Part shown: in pieces, positions 8,633 through 17,551 of the stretch
Position numbering within the stretch: the first letter of the stretch is position 1
How the letters are laid out: each line of letters starts with the position of its first letter
Assembly: GCA_964569055.1 (NCBI GenBank)
Contig: CAZMSZ010000030.1
Coordinates: 1 to 34,073 of the forward strand
DNA from: JAWLGW01 sp964569055
GTDB taxonomy: Bacteria > Planctomycetota > J058
Direction of reading: 5' to 3'
DNA: 34,073 nt
The notes under the pieces: model-generated
What the model saw: only the letters and a program-made list of their open reading frames with translations
Told to the model about the DNA's origin: nothing
Databases searched by the model: none
Program-made: the position numbers and the translations under genes

Positions 8633-9546
8633 GCGGAGTGGACCTCGCGCGCATCCGCGAGCTCTACCCCTGGACCCCGCGCCGCTTCACGCTCCCGAGC
8701 GGCCCCACGATCAGCTACCTCGACGAGGGGCCGAAGGACGCGCCCGCGCTGCTGATGCTGCACGGGAACCCGACCTGGTCCTTCTACTTCCGCGGGCTGG
8801 TCGCGGCGTTCGCCGGGCGTTACCGCTGCGTGGTGCCCGACCACGTGGGCGCGGGGCTCTCCGACAAGCCCCAGGACTACCCCTACACCCTCGCCACCCA
8901 CGTCGAGAACGTGGGCGCGCTCACCGAGCACCTCGGCCTGCGCGAGCGCGTCACCCTCGTGGTGCACGACTGGGGCGGCGCGATCGGCATGGGCTGGGCG
9001 CTGCGCCACCTCGACGCCGTCGAGCGCCTGGTGGTGCTGAACACCGCCGCGTTCCGCTCGCGCCGGATCCCGTTCAGCATCAACATCTGCCGGATCCCCG
9101 GCTTCGGCGCGCTGTGCATCCGCGGCTTCAACGCCTTCGCCCGGGCCGCGGTGATCCGCGCCGCGCGCACGCGCCTGCCGCGCGACGTGGCCTACGGCTA
9201 CGTGGCCCCCTACGACGGCTGGGCCAACCGCGTGGCGAACCTGCGCTTCGTGCAGGACATCCCCATGCACCCGGGGATCCCCTCCTGGGACGCGATCGTC
9301 GAGATCGAGGAGGGCCTGCCGCGCCTGGCCGACCGGCCGATGCTGATCTGCTGGGGCGGGCGCGACTTCTGCTTCGACGACACGTTCCTCGCCACCTGGC
9401 GCGAGAAGTTCCCGCAGGCCGAGGTCCACCGCTTCGCCGAGGCCGGGCACTACGTGCTCGAGGACGCCGGCCGCGAGGTCGTCGCGCGCATGGAGGCCTT
9501 CTTGGCCCGCGCCGCCGAGCCCGCCGCGCGCGAGGCGGGCGCCTGA
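8629..9546 (+). CDS. oleB: OleB, beta-lactone decarboxylase of the alpha/beta-hydrolase fold
   Basis: 305 residues, haloalkane-dehalogenase-like. The nucleophile is D114 in VVHDWGGAIG, the same residue number as reported for OleB. The oxyanion and halide-site-like segment is HGNPTWSFYFR, and the catalytic base is H274 in EAGHYVLED, with an acidic partner probably in CWGGRDFCFDD. OleB converts the cis-beta-lactone made by OleC to the internal cis-olefin plus CO2. The start is the GTG at 8629, which overlaps the oleA stop. An earlier in-frame reading lies antisense-like within oleA and has no homology. The oleC start follows 2 bp after the stop. As a separate gene it differs from lineages where oleB and oleC are fused. 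Confidence 0.93.
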   Translation: MSGVDLARIRELYPWTPRRFTLPSGPTISYLDEGPKDAPALLMLHGNPTWSFYFRGLVAAFAGRYRCVVPDHVGAGLSDKPQDYPYTLATHVENVGALTEHLGLRERVTLVVHDWGGAIGMGWALRHLDAVERLVVLNTAAFRSRRIPFSINICRIPGFGALCIRGFNAFARAAVIRAARTRLPRDVAYGYVAPYDGWANRVANLRFVQDIPMHPGIPSWDAIVEIEEGLPRLADRPMLICWGGRDFCFDDTFLATWREKFPQAEVHRFAEAGHYVLEDAGREVVARMEAFLARAAEPAAREAGA

Positions 9547-9548
9547 GC

Positions 9549-11255
9549 GTGACCGGCGCTCCAGGGCACCAGGCCGCCGCGCCGGGCGTCGAGGGCACGG
9601 TCCTGAACATCGCGCACCACCTGCCGCGCCAGGCGCGCGAGCGCCCGTTCCAGCGCGCCGTGGTGGTGCCCCGCGGCCGCGGCCGCGACGGGCGCGTCGC
9701 CTACGCCCACGCCACCTTCGCGCAGCTCGACGCGCTGTGCGACCGCTACGCCCACGCCCTCGCCGCGCGCGGCCTGGCGCGCGGCGAGCGGACCTTGATC
9801 CTGGTGCGCCCCGGGATCGAGCTGATCGCGCTGATGTACGCCGTGTTCAAGGTGGGCGCGGTGCCGGTGTTCATCGACCCCGGCATGGGGCTGCGCCAGC
9901 TCGTGGCCAGCGCCGCGCGGGTCGCGCCCCGCGCGTTCATAGGCGTGGCCGCCGCCCAGACCGCGCTGGCGATCGCCGGCCGGCGCGCGCTCGCGACCGT
10001 CGAGCACCGGCTGCTGGTCGGCGCGGGCTGGGGCGCGGGCGCGGTCCCGCTCGATCGCCTGGCCGAGGCCGCGCCCGACACCCCGTTCACGCCGGCCCCG
10101 ACCCGGGCGGACGAGACGGCCGCGATCCTGTTCACCAGCGGGAGCACCGGCCCCGCCAAGGGCGTCGTCTACGAGCACGGCATGTTCGAGGCGCAGGTCC
10201 GCATGCTGCGCGAGGCCTACGGGATCGAGCCAGGCGAGGTCGACCTGCCCGGGCTGCCGGTGTTCGCGCTGTTCTCCGTCGCGCTCGGCGCCACCACCGT
10301 GCTGCCCGACCTCGACCCCGTCCGCCCCGCTGGCGTCGACCCCGCGGCGTTCGTGCGCGCGATCGAGGACCACGGGGTGACCTACTCGTTCGGCTCGCCC
10401 GCGATCTGGAAGCCGGTCACCGCCTGGTGCGTGGAGCGCGGCGTCCGCCTGCCGTCGCTGCGCCGGGTGCTGATGGCCGGCGCGCCGGTGCCGCCGCTGC
10501 TGCACGAGCGGCTGCGGCGGATCCTCGCGGACGGGGCCGACTCGCACACGCCCTACGGCGCGACCGAGGCGCTCCCCGTCGCCAACGCCACCGGGCGGGA
10601 GCTGGCCGAGACCGCCGAGGCCACCCGCGCCGGGGCCGGGACCTGCGTGGGGCGGGCGCTCCCCGGGGTGGAGCTGCGCGTGATCGCGATCACCGACGAG
10701 CCCCTCGCCGACTGGAGCGAGGCGCGCGAGCTCGGCCCGGGCGAGCGGGGCGAGGTGGTGGTCGCGGGGCCGAGCGTGACCAAGGCCTACGCCGAGCTCG
10801 AGGAGGCCACCCGCGCCGCCAAGCTGCGCGGGCCCGACGGCCGCACGTGGCACCGCATGGGCGACCTCGGCTACCTCGACGAGCAGGGCCGGCTGTGGTT
10901 CTGTGGGCGCAAGGCGCACCGGGTCGAGGCCGCCGCGGGCACGCTGTTCTCCGTGTGCTGCGAGGCGGTGTTCGACCAGCACCCCGGCGTGGCGCGCGCG
11001 GCGCTGGTCGGCGTCGGGCCGCGCGGGCAGCAGCGCCCGGTGATCGTGGTCGAGCCGCGCCCCGGCGCCTGGCCGCGCGGCGCCGCCGCGCGCGAGGCGC
11101 TGTTCGCCGAGCTGCGCGCCCTCGGCGCCGCGCACCCGCACACGGCCGCGATCGAGACGTTCCTGGTCCACCGCGCCTTCCCGGTCGACGTGCGCCACAA
11201 CGCCAAGATCCGCCGCGAGGAGCTCGCGGTGTGGGCGGCGAAGCAGCTCGCGTGA
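9549..11255 (+). CDS. oleC: OleC, AMP-dependent beta-lactone synthetase
   Basis: 568 residues of the ANL (acyl-CoA synthetase) superfamily. Motifs occur in order: the P-loop ILFTSGSTGPAKGV, the A5 segment TPYGATEALP, and the A7/A8 hinge GDLGYLDEQGRLWFCGRKAHR, followed by the C-terminal lid with a lysine in HNAKIRREEL. OleC adenylates the 2-alkyl-3-hydroxy acid from OleD and cyclises it to a beta-lactone. The start is the GTG at 9549, 2 bp after oleB. The gene overlaps oleD by 4 bp (GTGA). Operon membership between oleB and oleD makes this assignment much firmer than generic acyl-CoA ligase. Confidence 0.93.
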   Translation: MTGAPGHQAAAPGVEGTVLNIAHHLPRQARERPFQRAVVVPRGRGRDGRVAYAHATFAQLDALCDRYAHALAARGLARGERTLILVRPGIELIALMYAVFKVGAVPVFIDPGMGLRQLVASAARVAPRAFIGVAAAQTALAIAGRRALATVEHRLLVGAGWGAGAVPLDRLAEAAPDTPFTPAPTRADETAAILFTSGSTGPAKGVVYEHGMFEAQVRMLREAYGIEPGEVDLPGLPVFALFSVALGATTVLPDLDPVRPAGVDPAAFVRAIEDHGVTYSFGSPAIWKPVTAWCVERGVRLPSLRRVLMAGAPVPPLLHERLRRILADGADSHTPYGATEALPVANATGRELAETAEATRAGAGTCVGRALPGVELRVIAITDEPLADWSEARELGPGERGEVVVAGPSVTKAYAELEEATRAAKLRGPDGRTWHRMGDLGYLDEQGRLWFCGRKAHRVEAAAGTLFSVCCEAVFDQHPGVARAALVGVGPRGQQRPVIVVEPRPGAWPRGAAAREALFAELRALGAAHPHTAAIETFLVHRAFPVDVRHNAKIRREELAVWAAKQLA

Positions 11256-12277
11256 AGGCGCTGGTCACCGGCGGCGGCGGCTTCCTCGGGCGCGCGATCG
11301 TGCGCCAGCTCCTCGCGCGCGGCGACGAGGTGCGCGTGCTCGGGCGCAGCGAGTACCCCGACCTCGCCGCGCAGGGCGTGGCGTGCGTCCGCGGCGACAT
11401 CGCCGACGGCGAGGCCGTGGCCGGCGCCTGCGCCGGCGTGGACGCGGTGTTCCACACCGCCGCCCTGGCGGGGGCCTGGGGCCCGCGCGCGGCGTACGAG
11501 CGGACCAACGTGGAGGGGACCGCGTGCGTGCTCGCGGGCTGCGCGCGCGCCGGCGTGGGGCGGCTGGTGTTCACCAGCTCGCCCAGCGTGGTCGCCGCGC
11601 CCGACGTGCGCACGCACCACGAGGGGGTCGACGAGTCGACGCCGTACCCGACGCACTACCTCGCCGACTACCCGCGCACCAAGGCGGCATCGGAGCGGGC
11701 CGTCCTGGCGGCGAACGGGCCGACGCTCGCGACCTGCGCCCTGCGCCCGCACCTGATCGTGGGGCCGGGCGACCCGCACCTCTTGCCGCGCGTGCTCGCG
11801 CGCGCCCGGGCGGGGAAGCTCAAGGTGGTCGGCGACGGCGACAACCGGGTCGACCTGACCTACGTCGAGAGCGCCGCCCGGGCCCACCTCCTGGCGGCCG
11901 ACCGGCTCGCTGCGCCCGACCAGGCGCCGGCCGGGCGGGCCTACTTCATTAGCCAGGGCGAGCCGGTCGAGCTGTGGCCGTGGCTGAACGCGCTGCTCGA
12001 GGCGCTCGGGATCCCGCCGGTGCGCGGGCGCGTCTCGGCGCGCGCCGCCTACCACGCTGGCGCCGCGCTCGAGGGCGTGTGGCGCCTGACCGGCCGGAGC
12101 GGCGAGCCGCCCATGACCCGGTTCGTGGCGACCCAGCTCGGGACCTCCCACTGGTTCGACATCACCGCGGCGAAGCGGGACCTCGGGTATACCCCCGAGC
12201 CGTCCATGGCCGAGGTAACCGCCCTGCTCCAGACCCACTACGGCGAGGCCCGAGCCGGGTCGGGGCGACCCCGATAG
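11252..12277 (+). CDS. oleD: OleD, NADPH-dependent 2-alkyl-3-ketoacid reductase
   Basis: 341 residues, an extended short-chain dehydrogenase related to 3-beta-hydroxysteroid dehydrogenases. The Rossmann motif TGGGGFLG is at residues 6-13, the catalytic serine lies in the FTSSPSVV segment, and Y140-x3-K144 follows in ADYPRTKAASE. It reduces the 2-alkyl-3-keto acid from OleA to the 3-hydroxy acid used by OleC. The GTG start at 11252 overlaps the oleC stop. The gene ends 71 bp before the next gene, whose own candidate promoter lies in that gap. With OleA, B and C the olefin pathway is complete. Confidence 0.93.
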   Translation: MKALVTGGGGFLGRAIVRQLLARGDEVRVLGRSEYPDLAAQGVACVRGDIADGEAVAGACAGVDAVFHTAALAGAWGPRAAYERTNVEGTACVLAGCARAGVGRLVFTSSPSVVAAPDVRTHHEGVDESTPYPTHYLADYPRTKAASERAVLAANGPTLATCALRPHLIVGPGDPHLLPRVLARARAGKLKVVGDGDNRVDLTYVESAARAHLLAADRLAAPDQAPAGRAYFISQGEPVELWPWLNALLEALGIPPVRGRVSARAAYHAGAALEGVWRLTGRSGEPPMTRFVATQLGTSHWFDITAAKRDLGYTPEPSMAEVTALLQTHYGEARAGSGRPR

Positions 12278-12312
12278 GTGGACGAAGAGTCGCCTCGCCG
12301 GCCGGAATCGCG

Positions 12313-12340
12313 TTGCGCGCCCGGCGCGCGCCGGTAGGCT
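12313..12340 (+). promoter_or_regulatory. Candidate near-leaderless promoter of the FHA gene
   Basis: TTGCGC at 12313-12318 and TAGGCT at 12335-12340 are separated by 16 bp and resemble a sigma-70-type pair. The hexamer ends 8 bp before the GTG start at 12349. Almost the same layout precedes the phosphomutase gene at 13352-13379. Confidence 0.5.
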
Positions 12341-12348
12341 GAGCGGCC

Positions 12349-13296
12349 GTGAAGCTCGACGAGTTCATCGGTCTGTTCGGCGGGCTGGAGGAGGCGGAGT
12401 TCAAGGTCCGCTTCCCGCACCCATTCTTGCTCGAGCGGCCCGAGCTCCTCGCCGACCCCAGCGCGCGCCGTGTCCTGCTGGTGCGCGGCACCAAGGGCAA
12501 CCCCCTCGCGATCGGCCGCGGCGCCCGCTGTCACCTGCCGATCCGCGACCGGCTGGTCTCGACCAAGCACGCCGAGCTGCTCCCGCCCGAGGACGACGGG
12601 GGTCCGTGGCGACTGGTCGACGCCGGGTCCACCAACGGCACGTTCCTGGGCGGCACCAAGCTCGAGCCCAACGTCCCCGTCGAGCTCGGCGATCGCGCCA
12701 CGCTGAGCCTCGGCCCCGACACGAGCTTCGAGTTCGTGCTGCTCGACACCTTCTTCACGCTGCTGAAGAAGACCCTCACCGCCCGGCATCCCCGTCCCGC
12801 GCAGCGGGAGGGGAACGACGCCGAGGCCACCGACGCCTTCGACGAGACCATGCGCCACGGCGCGCTCACGACGGGCGAGGCGACCGACACCACCGACAAG
12901 CCAACCCGCCGGCGCTGGAACGCGAACGAGCCCGAGCGCCGCGGCGACGAGCTGCTCCTGGTGTGCGGCGACCTCGACCCGCTGCCGCTCCCGATCGGGC
13001 ACACGATCGTGATCGGCCGCAAGCCCGAGACGGCCGACTTCGTGCTCGTCGACGGGCGGATCTCCCGCCGCCACGCCGAGATCCGGCGGACCCAGGACGG
13101 CCTCGCCATCCGCGACCTCGGCAGCGCCAACGGCACCTACCTCGGCGGGCGCGAGCTCGGCCCCGATTGGACCCGGCTCCTGATCGGGCAGGTGATCACC
13201 GTCGGTCCGTTCGACCTCTACGTCGGCGCGCCGCAGTCCCACGGCACCGACCGCTGGGACGACGAGCAGGACGGGGGCACGGTGCACGTGCGATGA
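12349..13296 (+). CDS. Twin-FHA-domain protein
   Basis: 315 residues with two forkhead-associated domains. The first spans about residues 40-130, with IGRGARCHLPI, the S-x2-H motif in RLVSTKHAE, and GSTNGTFLGG. The second spans about residues 210-300, with IGRKPETADF, RISRRHAE and GSANGTYLGG. Both retain the Arg, Ser, His and Asn residues that bind phosphothreonine. The linker (about 140-195) is charged and rich in Thr and looks disordered, so it may itself be phosphorylated. No output domain or membrane segment is present, suggesting an adaptor that bridges phosphoproteins, for example of a Hanks-type kinase such as the one at 25098-26939. The GTG start follows TAGGCT by 8 bp and lacks a clear ribosome site. 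Confidence 0.9.
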   Translation: MKLDEFIGLFGGLEEAEFKVRFPHPFLLERPELLADPSARRVLLVRGTKGNPLAIGRGARCHLPIRDRLVSTKHAELLPPEDDGGPWRLVDAGSTNGTFLGGTKLEPNVPVELGDRATLSLGPDTSFEFVLLDTFFTLLKKTLTARHPRPAQREGNDAEATDAFDETMRHGALTTGEATDTTDKPTRRRWNANEPERRGDELLLVCGDLDPLPLPIGHTIVIGRKPETADFVLVDGRISRRHAEIRRTQDGLAIRDLGSANGTYLGGRELGPDWTRLLIGQVITVGPFDLYVGAPQSHGTDRWDDEQDGGTVHVR

Positions 13297-13351
13297 GGCG
13301 TAGGCCGTTGTCGGAGGCGCCCGTGCGAGAAGAAGACAACCCCGGCAACGC

Positions 13352-13379
13352 TTGCGGCCCCGTGCACCGGCCGTAGGCT
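13352..13379 (+). promoter_or_regulatory. Candidate near-leaderless promoter of the phosphohexomutase gene
   Basis: TTGCGG (13352-13357) and TAGGCT (13374-13379) are spaced by 16 bp, and the hexamer ends 7 bp before the ATG at 13387. The layout matches that before the FHA gene. Confidence 0.5.
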
Positions 13380-13386
13380 CGGGCGC

Positions 13387-15129
13387 ATGAGCGACGCCGA
13401 CCTCCTCGCGCGGGCCCACGAGTGGCTCGCCCACGACCCCGACCCCGAGACCCGCGCGGAGCTGCGCGGGTTGATCGACGCCGGCGACGTCGCCGAGCTG
13501 GCCGAGCGGTTCGCCGGGCCGCTCGTGTTCGGGACGGCGGGGCTGCGCGGCCTGATCGGCGCGGGCGAGACGCGCATGAACCGCGCGGTCGTGCTGCGCG
13601 CGACCTACGGGCTCGGCGCGACGCTCCTCGCCGAGGACGCCGGCCACGCGGCCCGCGGGGTGGTGGTCGGCTACGACGGGCGCCGCAAGAGCCGCGCGTT
13701 CGCCGAGGCCGCGGCCGAGGTCCTCGCCGCGCTCGGGATCGTGGTCCACCTCACCGAGCGGACCTGCCCCACCCCGCTGGTGGCGTTCGGGGTGACCGAC
13801 CTCGGCGCGGCGGCCGGGGTCATGATCACCGCCAGCCACAACCCGCCCGACTACAACGGCTACAAGGCCTACTGGGCGAACGGCGCCCAGATCGTGCCGC
13901 CGATCGACCAGCGGATCGCGGCCGCGATCGCCGCCGCCCCGACGGCCGACGCGGTGCCGCTGCTCCCCCTCGCCGAGGCCGAGCGCGACGGGCTGCTCAC
14001 GCGGCAAGGGGACGCGCTCGAGGAGCGCTACCTGGCCGCGATCGCGGCCCTCGCCCGCGGGCGCGGCGGCGACCGCGACCTGCCGCTGGTCTACACCCCC
14101 CTCCACGGGGTCGGGCTGCCGCTGCTGCGCGAGGCGCTGCGGCGAGCCGGCTTCACGGCGCTGCACGTGGTCGCCGCCCAGGCCGAGCCCGACGGGCGCT
14201 TCCCCACGGTCGCCTTCCCCAACCCCGAGGAGCCCGGCGCGCTCGACCTCGCCCTCGAGCTCGCCCGCGAGCGGGAGGCCGCGCTGATCATCGCCAACGA
14301 CCCCGACGCCGACCGCCTGGCCGTGGTCGTCCGCGCGCCGGACGGGGAGTACGTGCCCCTGACCGGCAACGAGGTCGGGGCGCTGCTCGGCCACTACCTC
14401 CTGACGGAGGGGGAGGGCGCCGCCGGCGACCGGCTGGTCATGACGACGATCGTCTCCTCGCCCCTGCTGGGCGCCATGGCCAGCGCCCTCGGCGCGCGCT
14501 ACCGCGAGACGCTGACCGGCTTCAAGTGGATCGCCAACGGGGCGCTCGAGCTCGAGCGCGCCCACGGGACCCGGTTCGTGTTCGGCTACGAGGAGGCGCT
14601 CGGCTACAGCGTCGGCCCGGTGGTCCGCGACAAGGACGGGATCTCGGCGGCCCTCCACCTCGCCGAGCTGGCGGCGCTCCGCCGGGCGGAGGGGAAGACG
14701 CTCCTCGACGAGCTCGAGGGGATCGCCCGCCGCTACGGGCTCTACCTGAGCGGCCAGCGCAGCAAGACCTACCCGGGGAGCGCGGGGCTCGAGACCATGC
14801 GCGCGCTCATGGCGCGCCTGCGGGCCGAGCCGCCGCGCGAGGTGGCCGGCCTGGCGGTGCTCGCGCTGCGCGACGTCCTGGTGGGCGAGCGGGTGACCGC
14901 CGAGGGGGCGCGCGAGCCGCTCGACCTGCCGCGCAGCGACGTGCTGGTGTTCGAGCTCGCGGGCGGCCAGCGCGTGATCGCGCGCCCGAGCGGGACCGAG
15001 CCCAAGCTCAAGCTGTACGTCGACGTGCGCGAGGAGGTCGCGCCGGGCGAGCCGTTCGCGGCGGCGCGCGCCCGCGCGCGCGAGCGCCTGGCCGCCCTGG
15101 CCGACGCGTTCGCGACGCTCGTCGCTTAG
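13387..15129 (+). CDS. Phosphohexomutase (phosphoglucomutase/phosphomannomutase family)
   Basis: 580 residues, the length of the PGM2-like branch of alpha-D-phosphohexomutases. The four functional loops are present: phosphoserine S150 in MITASHNPPDYNGYK, the Mg-binding NDPDADRLAV, the sugar-specificity loop GYEEALGYSVG, and the phosphate-binding RPSGTEPKLKLY near the C-terminus. It interconverts hexose 1- and 6-phosphates for glycogen, polysaccharide or cell-envelope precursor synthesis. The glucose versus mannose preference cannot be read from motifs alone, although length and GYEEALGY favour a glucose-type enzyme. The gene appears monocistronic and converges with the MscS gene, whose stop is only 6 bp away. 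Confidence 0.92.
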   Translation: MSDADLLARAHEWLAHDPDPETRAELRGLIDAGDVAELAERFAGPLVFGTAGLRGLIGAGETRMNRAVVLRATYGLGATLLAEDAGHAARGVVVGYDGRRKSRAFAEAAAEVLAALGIVVHLTERTCPTPLVAFGVTDLGAAAGVMITASHNPPDYNGYKAYWANGAQIVPPIDQRIAAAIAAAPTADAVPLLPLAEAERDGLLTRQGDALEERYLAAIAALARGRGGDRDLPLVYTPLHGVGLPLLREALRRAGFTALHVVAAQAEPDGRFPTVAFPNPEEPGALDLALELAREREAALIIANDPDADRLAVVVRAPDGEYVPLTGNEVGALLGHYLLTEGEGAAGDRLVMTTIVSSPLLGAMASALGARYRETLTGFKWIANGALELERAHGTRFVFGYEEALGYSVGPVVRDKDGISAALHLAELAALRRAEGKTLLDELEGIARRYGLYLSGQRSKTYPGSAGLETMRALMARLRAEPPREVAGLAVLALRDVLVGERVTAEGAREPLDLPRSDVLVFELAGGQRVIARPSGTEPKLKLYVDVREEVAPGEPFAAARARARERLAALADAFATLVA

Positions 15130-15135
15130 GGCACG

Positions 15136-16959
15136 TCAGGCTCCCCCGTCCCCGTCGCCGTCCTCGGCCAGGAGCGACGGCCCGCCTTCGAAGCGCATGG
15201 TCGGCCGGACCGCGGCGCTGCGGCGCGCCGTGTCGAGGATCGTGCGGGCCTCGGCCCGGCCGTGGTGCTCGGGCGAGGTGACCGGGCGCGCCGGAGCCGG
15301 CGCGGCGTCGGCGCGGCTGGGATCGACCACGTGCACCGTCTGGGTGGGGTAGGCCAGCTCGACCCCGAGCCGCTCGCACAGGCGCAGCATGTCGAGGATC
15401 AGCCGCTGCTTCTCGCGCAGCTCGCCCGTCCAGTCGGGGGTCTGCCAGAACACGTACAGGAGCACCTCGATCGCCGAATCGCTCAGGCCGTTGACCCACA
15501 CCTCGTAGTAGTCCTTGCGCGTGCAGGGGTGCTGACGCACCAGCTCGCGGATCCCCTCGCACAGCGCCTCCAGCTGATCCGGTGTCGTGCGACGCGAGAC
15601 GGTGAACGTGGTCGACCAGCGGCGGTAGCGCCGCTTGCCCATGTTGTCGATCGTCGCGGTGAGCAGGTTCGCGTTGGGAAGCGAGACCAGCGAGTTGTAG
15701 AACGTGCGCACCCGGGTCGAGCGGAAGCCCACCTCCTCCACGGTGCCCTCGACCCCGCCGATGATCACCCAGTCGCCCACCTCGAACGGGCGGTCGAGCA
15801 CGACGGTCAGCGAGCCGAACAGGTTCTTGACCGTGTCCTGCGCGGCGAGCGCGAACGCGAGGCCGCCCAGGCCCAGGCCGGCGAGGACGCTGCTGATCGA
15901 GAGCTCGAGGGTGTCGGCGATGAACACCAGCCCGAACACGACCACGAACAGCTTGAGCGTCTTGCGGACGAGCGGGACGAGCAGGTCGTCGAACTTGCTG
16001 TGGGTCGTGATCGCCTTGCGCGCGAGCGCGCTGCTCACGATGTCGACCAGGCGGTAGCTGCCCCACACGCCGGCCAGCGCCGCCAGCGTCTTCACCGCCA
16101 CGGTGAGCAGCGTGAGCACCTCGGACGGGAGCCCCAGCCAGCCCAGCGCGAGCCACCAGCTGCAGGCCATGGCGAGCAGCCCGAACGGTCGCAAGCTGCG
16201 GCGAGTCAGCTCGGGGTCGACGTCCATGCCCTGCCCGCGCAGCGCGCGGAGCATGAAGAACGTGAGCAGCACGATCACCAGCCGGTCGAGGATCACCCCG
16301 AGCAGGCACAGCACGCCGAGGCCGGCCCACTGCCAGTACTCGAGCAGCAGCGCCTGTCGCAGCATGGGTGCCGGCATGTGGGCGCGCAGCCAGTCCGAGA
16401 CGTGCTCGTACGAGGGCCGAGGGGCGTCCTTCTCGGGGGGCGCCGCGGGCGCGGCGACCGGCGGCGCGCGCGGCCCCGGCGCGGCCCCAGGCTGGCCCGT
16501 CTCGGCCGCCTCGGCGGCGAGGCTGCGCGCGCGCGCGGCCTCGAGCATGGCCGGCAGGGTGCGGACGGTGGCCGCGGTGAACCGCCACTCGCCATCGACC
16601 CGGTCGAGGACGACCTGCCCGTGGCCGTCTGGGTCTTGATACAGGACGAACGGGTCGCCGGTCGGCTCGTCGGGGAGGAGCGACTCGGGGATGATCGGCA
16701 CCAGCGCCAGCAGCGCCGCGAGCTGCCGCGTGCGCTCCGCGCCGACGGCGGCGCGCTCCGCGGCGGGGACCTGCCGCAGGTCGAGGCAGTCCTGCGCCCG
16801 GGCCAGGCTGGCCGCGTCCCCGATCTCGGCCTGGCGCGCGGCGCGCTGGAAGGTCTGGACGGTGGCGCGCGGGCTGCGCCGCTCCGCCTGACCGAGCGCC
16901 ATGCCCGGCGCGAGCAGGAGGAGCAGCGCCGCCGCGGGCGCGAATGGGCCTCGCGTCAT
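15136..16959 (-). CDS. MscS-family mechanosensitive channel with secreted N-terminal domain
   Basis: 607 residues. A signal peptide (residues 1 to about 23, ending MALG) precedes a roughly 180-residue extracytoplasmic region ending in an Ala/Pro-rich linker. About five membrane segments follow, leading to the MscS pore helix, recognisable from the Gly/Ala-rich GLGLGGLAFALAAQDTVKNL. The beta domain has FEVGDWVIIGGVEGTVEEVG and the C-terminal vestibule domain follows. The protein likely releases osmolytes on hypo-osmotic shock. The N-terminal region (WRFTAATVRTLPAMLEAA) resembles domains of unknown function found on large MscS paralogs. The C-terminal tail beyond the vestibule is long and charged. 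The start is the ATG at 16957-16959. A possible TAGGGT -10 lies about 30 bp upstream. Confidence 0.9.
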   Translation of the reverse strand: MTRGPFAPAAALLLLLAPGMALGQAERRSPRATVQTFQRAARQAEIGDAASLARAQDCLDLRQVPAAERAAVGAERTRQLAALLALVPIIPESLLPDEPTGDPFVLYQDPDGHGQVVLDRVDGEWRFTAATVRTLPAMLEAARARSLAAEAAETGQPGAAPGPRAPPVAAPAAPPEKDAPRPSYEHVSDWLRAHMPAPMLRQALLLEYWQWAGLGVLCLLGVILDRLVIVLLTFFMLRALRGQGMDVDPELTRRSLRPFGLLAMACSWWLALGWLGLPSEVLTLLTVAVKTLAALAGVWGSYRLVDIVSSALARKAITTHSKFDDLLVPLVRKTLKLFVVVFGLVFIADTLELSISSVLAGLGLGGLAFALAAQDTVKNLFGSLTVVLDRPFEVGDWVIIGGVEGTVEEVGFRSTRVRTFYNSLVSLPNANLLTATIDNMGKRRYRRWSTTFTVSRRTTPDQLEALCEGIRELVRQHPCTRKDYYEVWVNGLSDSAIEVLLYVFWQTPDWTGELREKQRLILDMLRLCERLGVELAYPTQTVHVVDPSRADAAPAPARPVTSPEHHGRAEARTILDTARRSAAVRPTMRFEGGPSLLAEDGDGDGGA

Positions 16960-17053
16960 GAGCTCGCCGACCTCGCGGGTGTGGGCGCGACCCTACGGGG
17001 TCCGGCGGCGGCGCGCAACCGCGACCCGCCCCCACCCCAAACGGGCCCCCCGG

Positions 17054-17097
17054 CTCCGACCCTGGGTAGCGCGCGACGGGCGCTACCCAGGTCGGAG
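17054..17097 (-). terminator. Strong hairpin terminator downstream of the lipoprotein-like gene
   Basis: CTCCGAC plus CTGGGTAGCGC on the left pair exactly with GCGCTACCCAG plus GTCGGAG on the right, giving an 18-bp stem with one bulged C (17061) and a 7-nt loop. It starts 17 nt beyond the stop of the minus-strand gene at 17114 and lies before the MscS gene. No long T tract follows, as is usual at this GC content. Confidence 0.7.
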
Positions 17098-17113
17098 CGC
17101 CGCCGAGCGAGGG

Positions 17114-17407
17114 TCAGCGGAGCACGAAGTCGAGCACCGCGCGGCTGATCGGGAAGAAGAACGTCTCGTCGTGGGTGGCGAAGAACGCCGGCAAGATCAG
17201 GAGGTCGATCGCGGCCGTCGCGGGCAGGAGGATGAACATCACGAACAGCACCTCCTCCCCCTTGAAGCGGGCCGCGGGGACCAGCGCCTGTTCCGTCCCT
17301 GGGAGCAGCCCGGCGCAGCCGGGGTAGAGGACGCAGAGCAGCAACAACGCCGCGAGCAGCCAGCGCACGCGCCGCGCGCGGCCCGCCGAGGGCTCCAGAG
17401 CCTCCAT
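17114..17407 (-). CDS. Small membrane or lipoprotein-like protein, YceK/YidQ-like
   Basis: 97 residues. A hydrophobic N-terminal segment ends LLLLCVLYPGCAGLLPG, where Cys could be a lipidation site, although Pro before Gly-Cys is not ideal. A second hydrophobic stretch (LFVMFILLPATAAIDLLILPAFF) and a short tail follow. The pattern of a lipobox, a short linker and a segment like LDLPFSLVLDTLLLP recalls YceK/YidQ lipoproteins; that similarity is by eye and weak. The start at 17405-17407 is preferred over an in-frame ATG at 17449 because AGGAGG lies 6 bp before it. The gene is followed by a strong terminator and preceded by a 144-bp gap, so it is probably monocistronic. Confidence 0.65.
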   Translation of the reverse strand: MEALEPSAGRARRVRWLLAALLLLCVLYPGCAGLLPGTEQALVPAARFKGEEVLFVMFILLPATAAIDLLILPAFFATHDETFFFPISRAVLDFVLR

Positions 17408-17551
17408 GAGTCGCCTCCTCTCCGACGCCCCGCCCAGGATGGCGCGCACCGCGTCCCAGCGCCAGCCGAGATCCTTGCCCCCACCGCGAGCGTCCCTCCG
17501 GCGGACGCGGCGCCCCGGGTCGGATCTTCACGGGCGGGTGGACCGACGAGC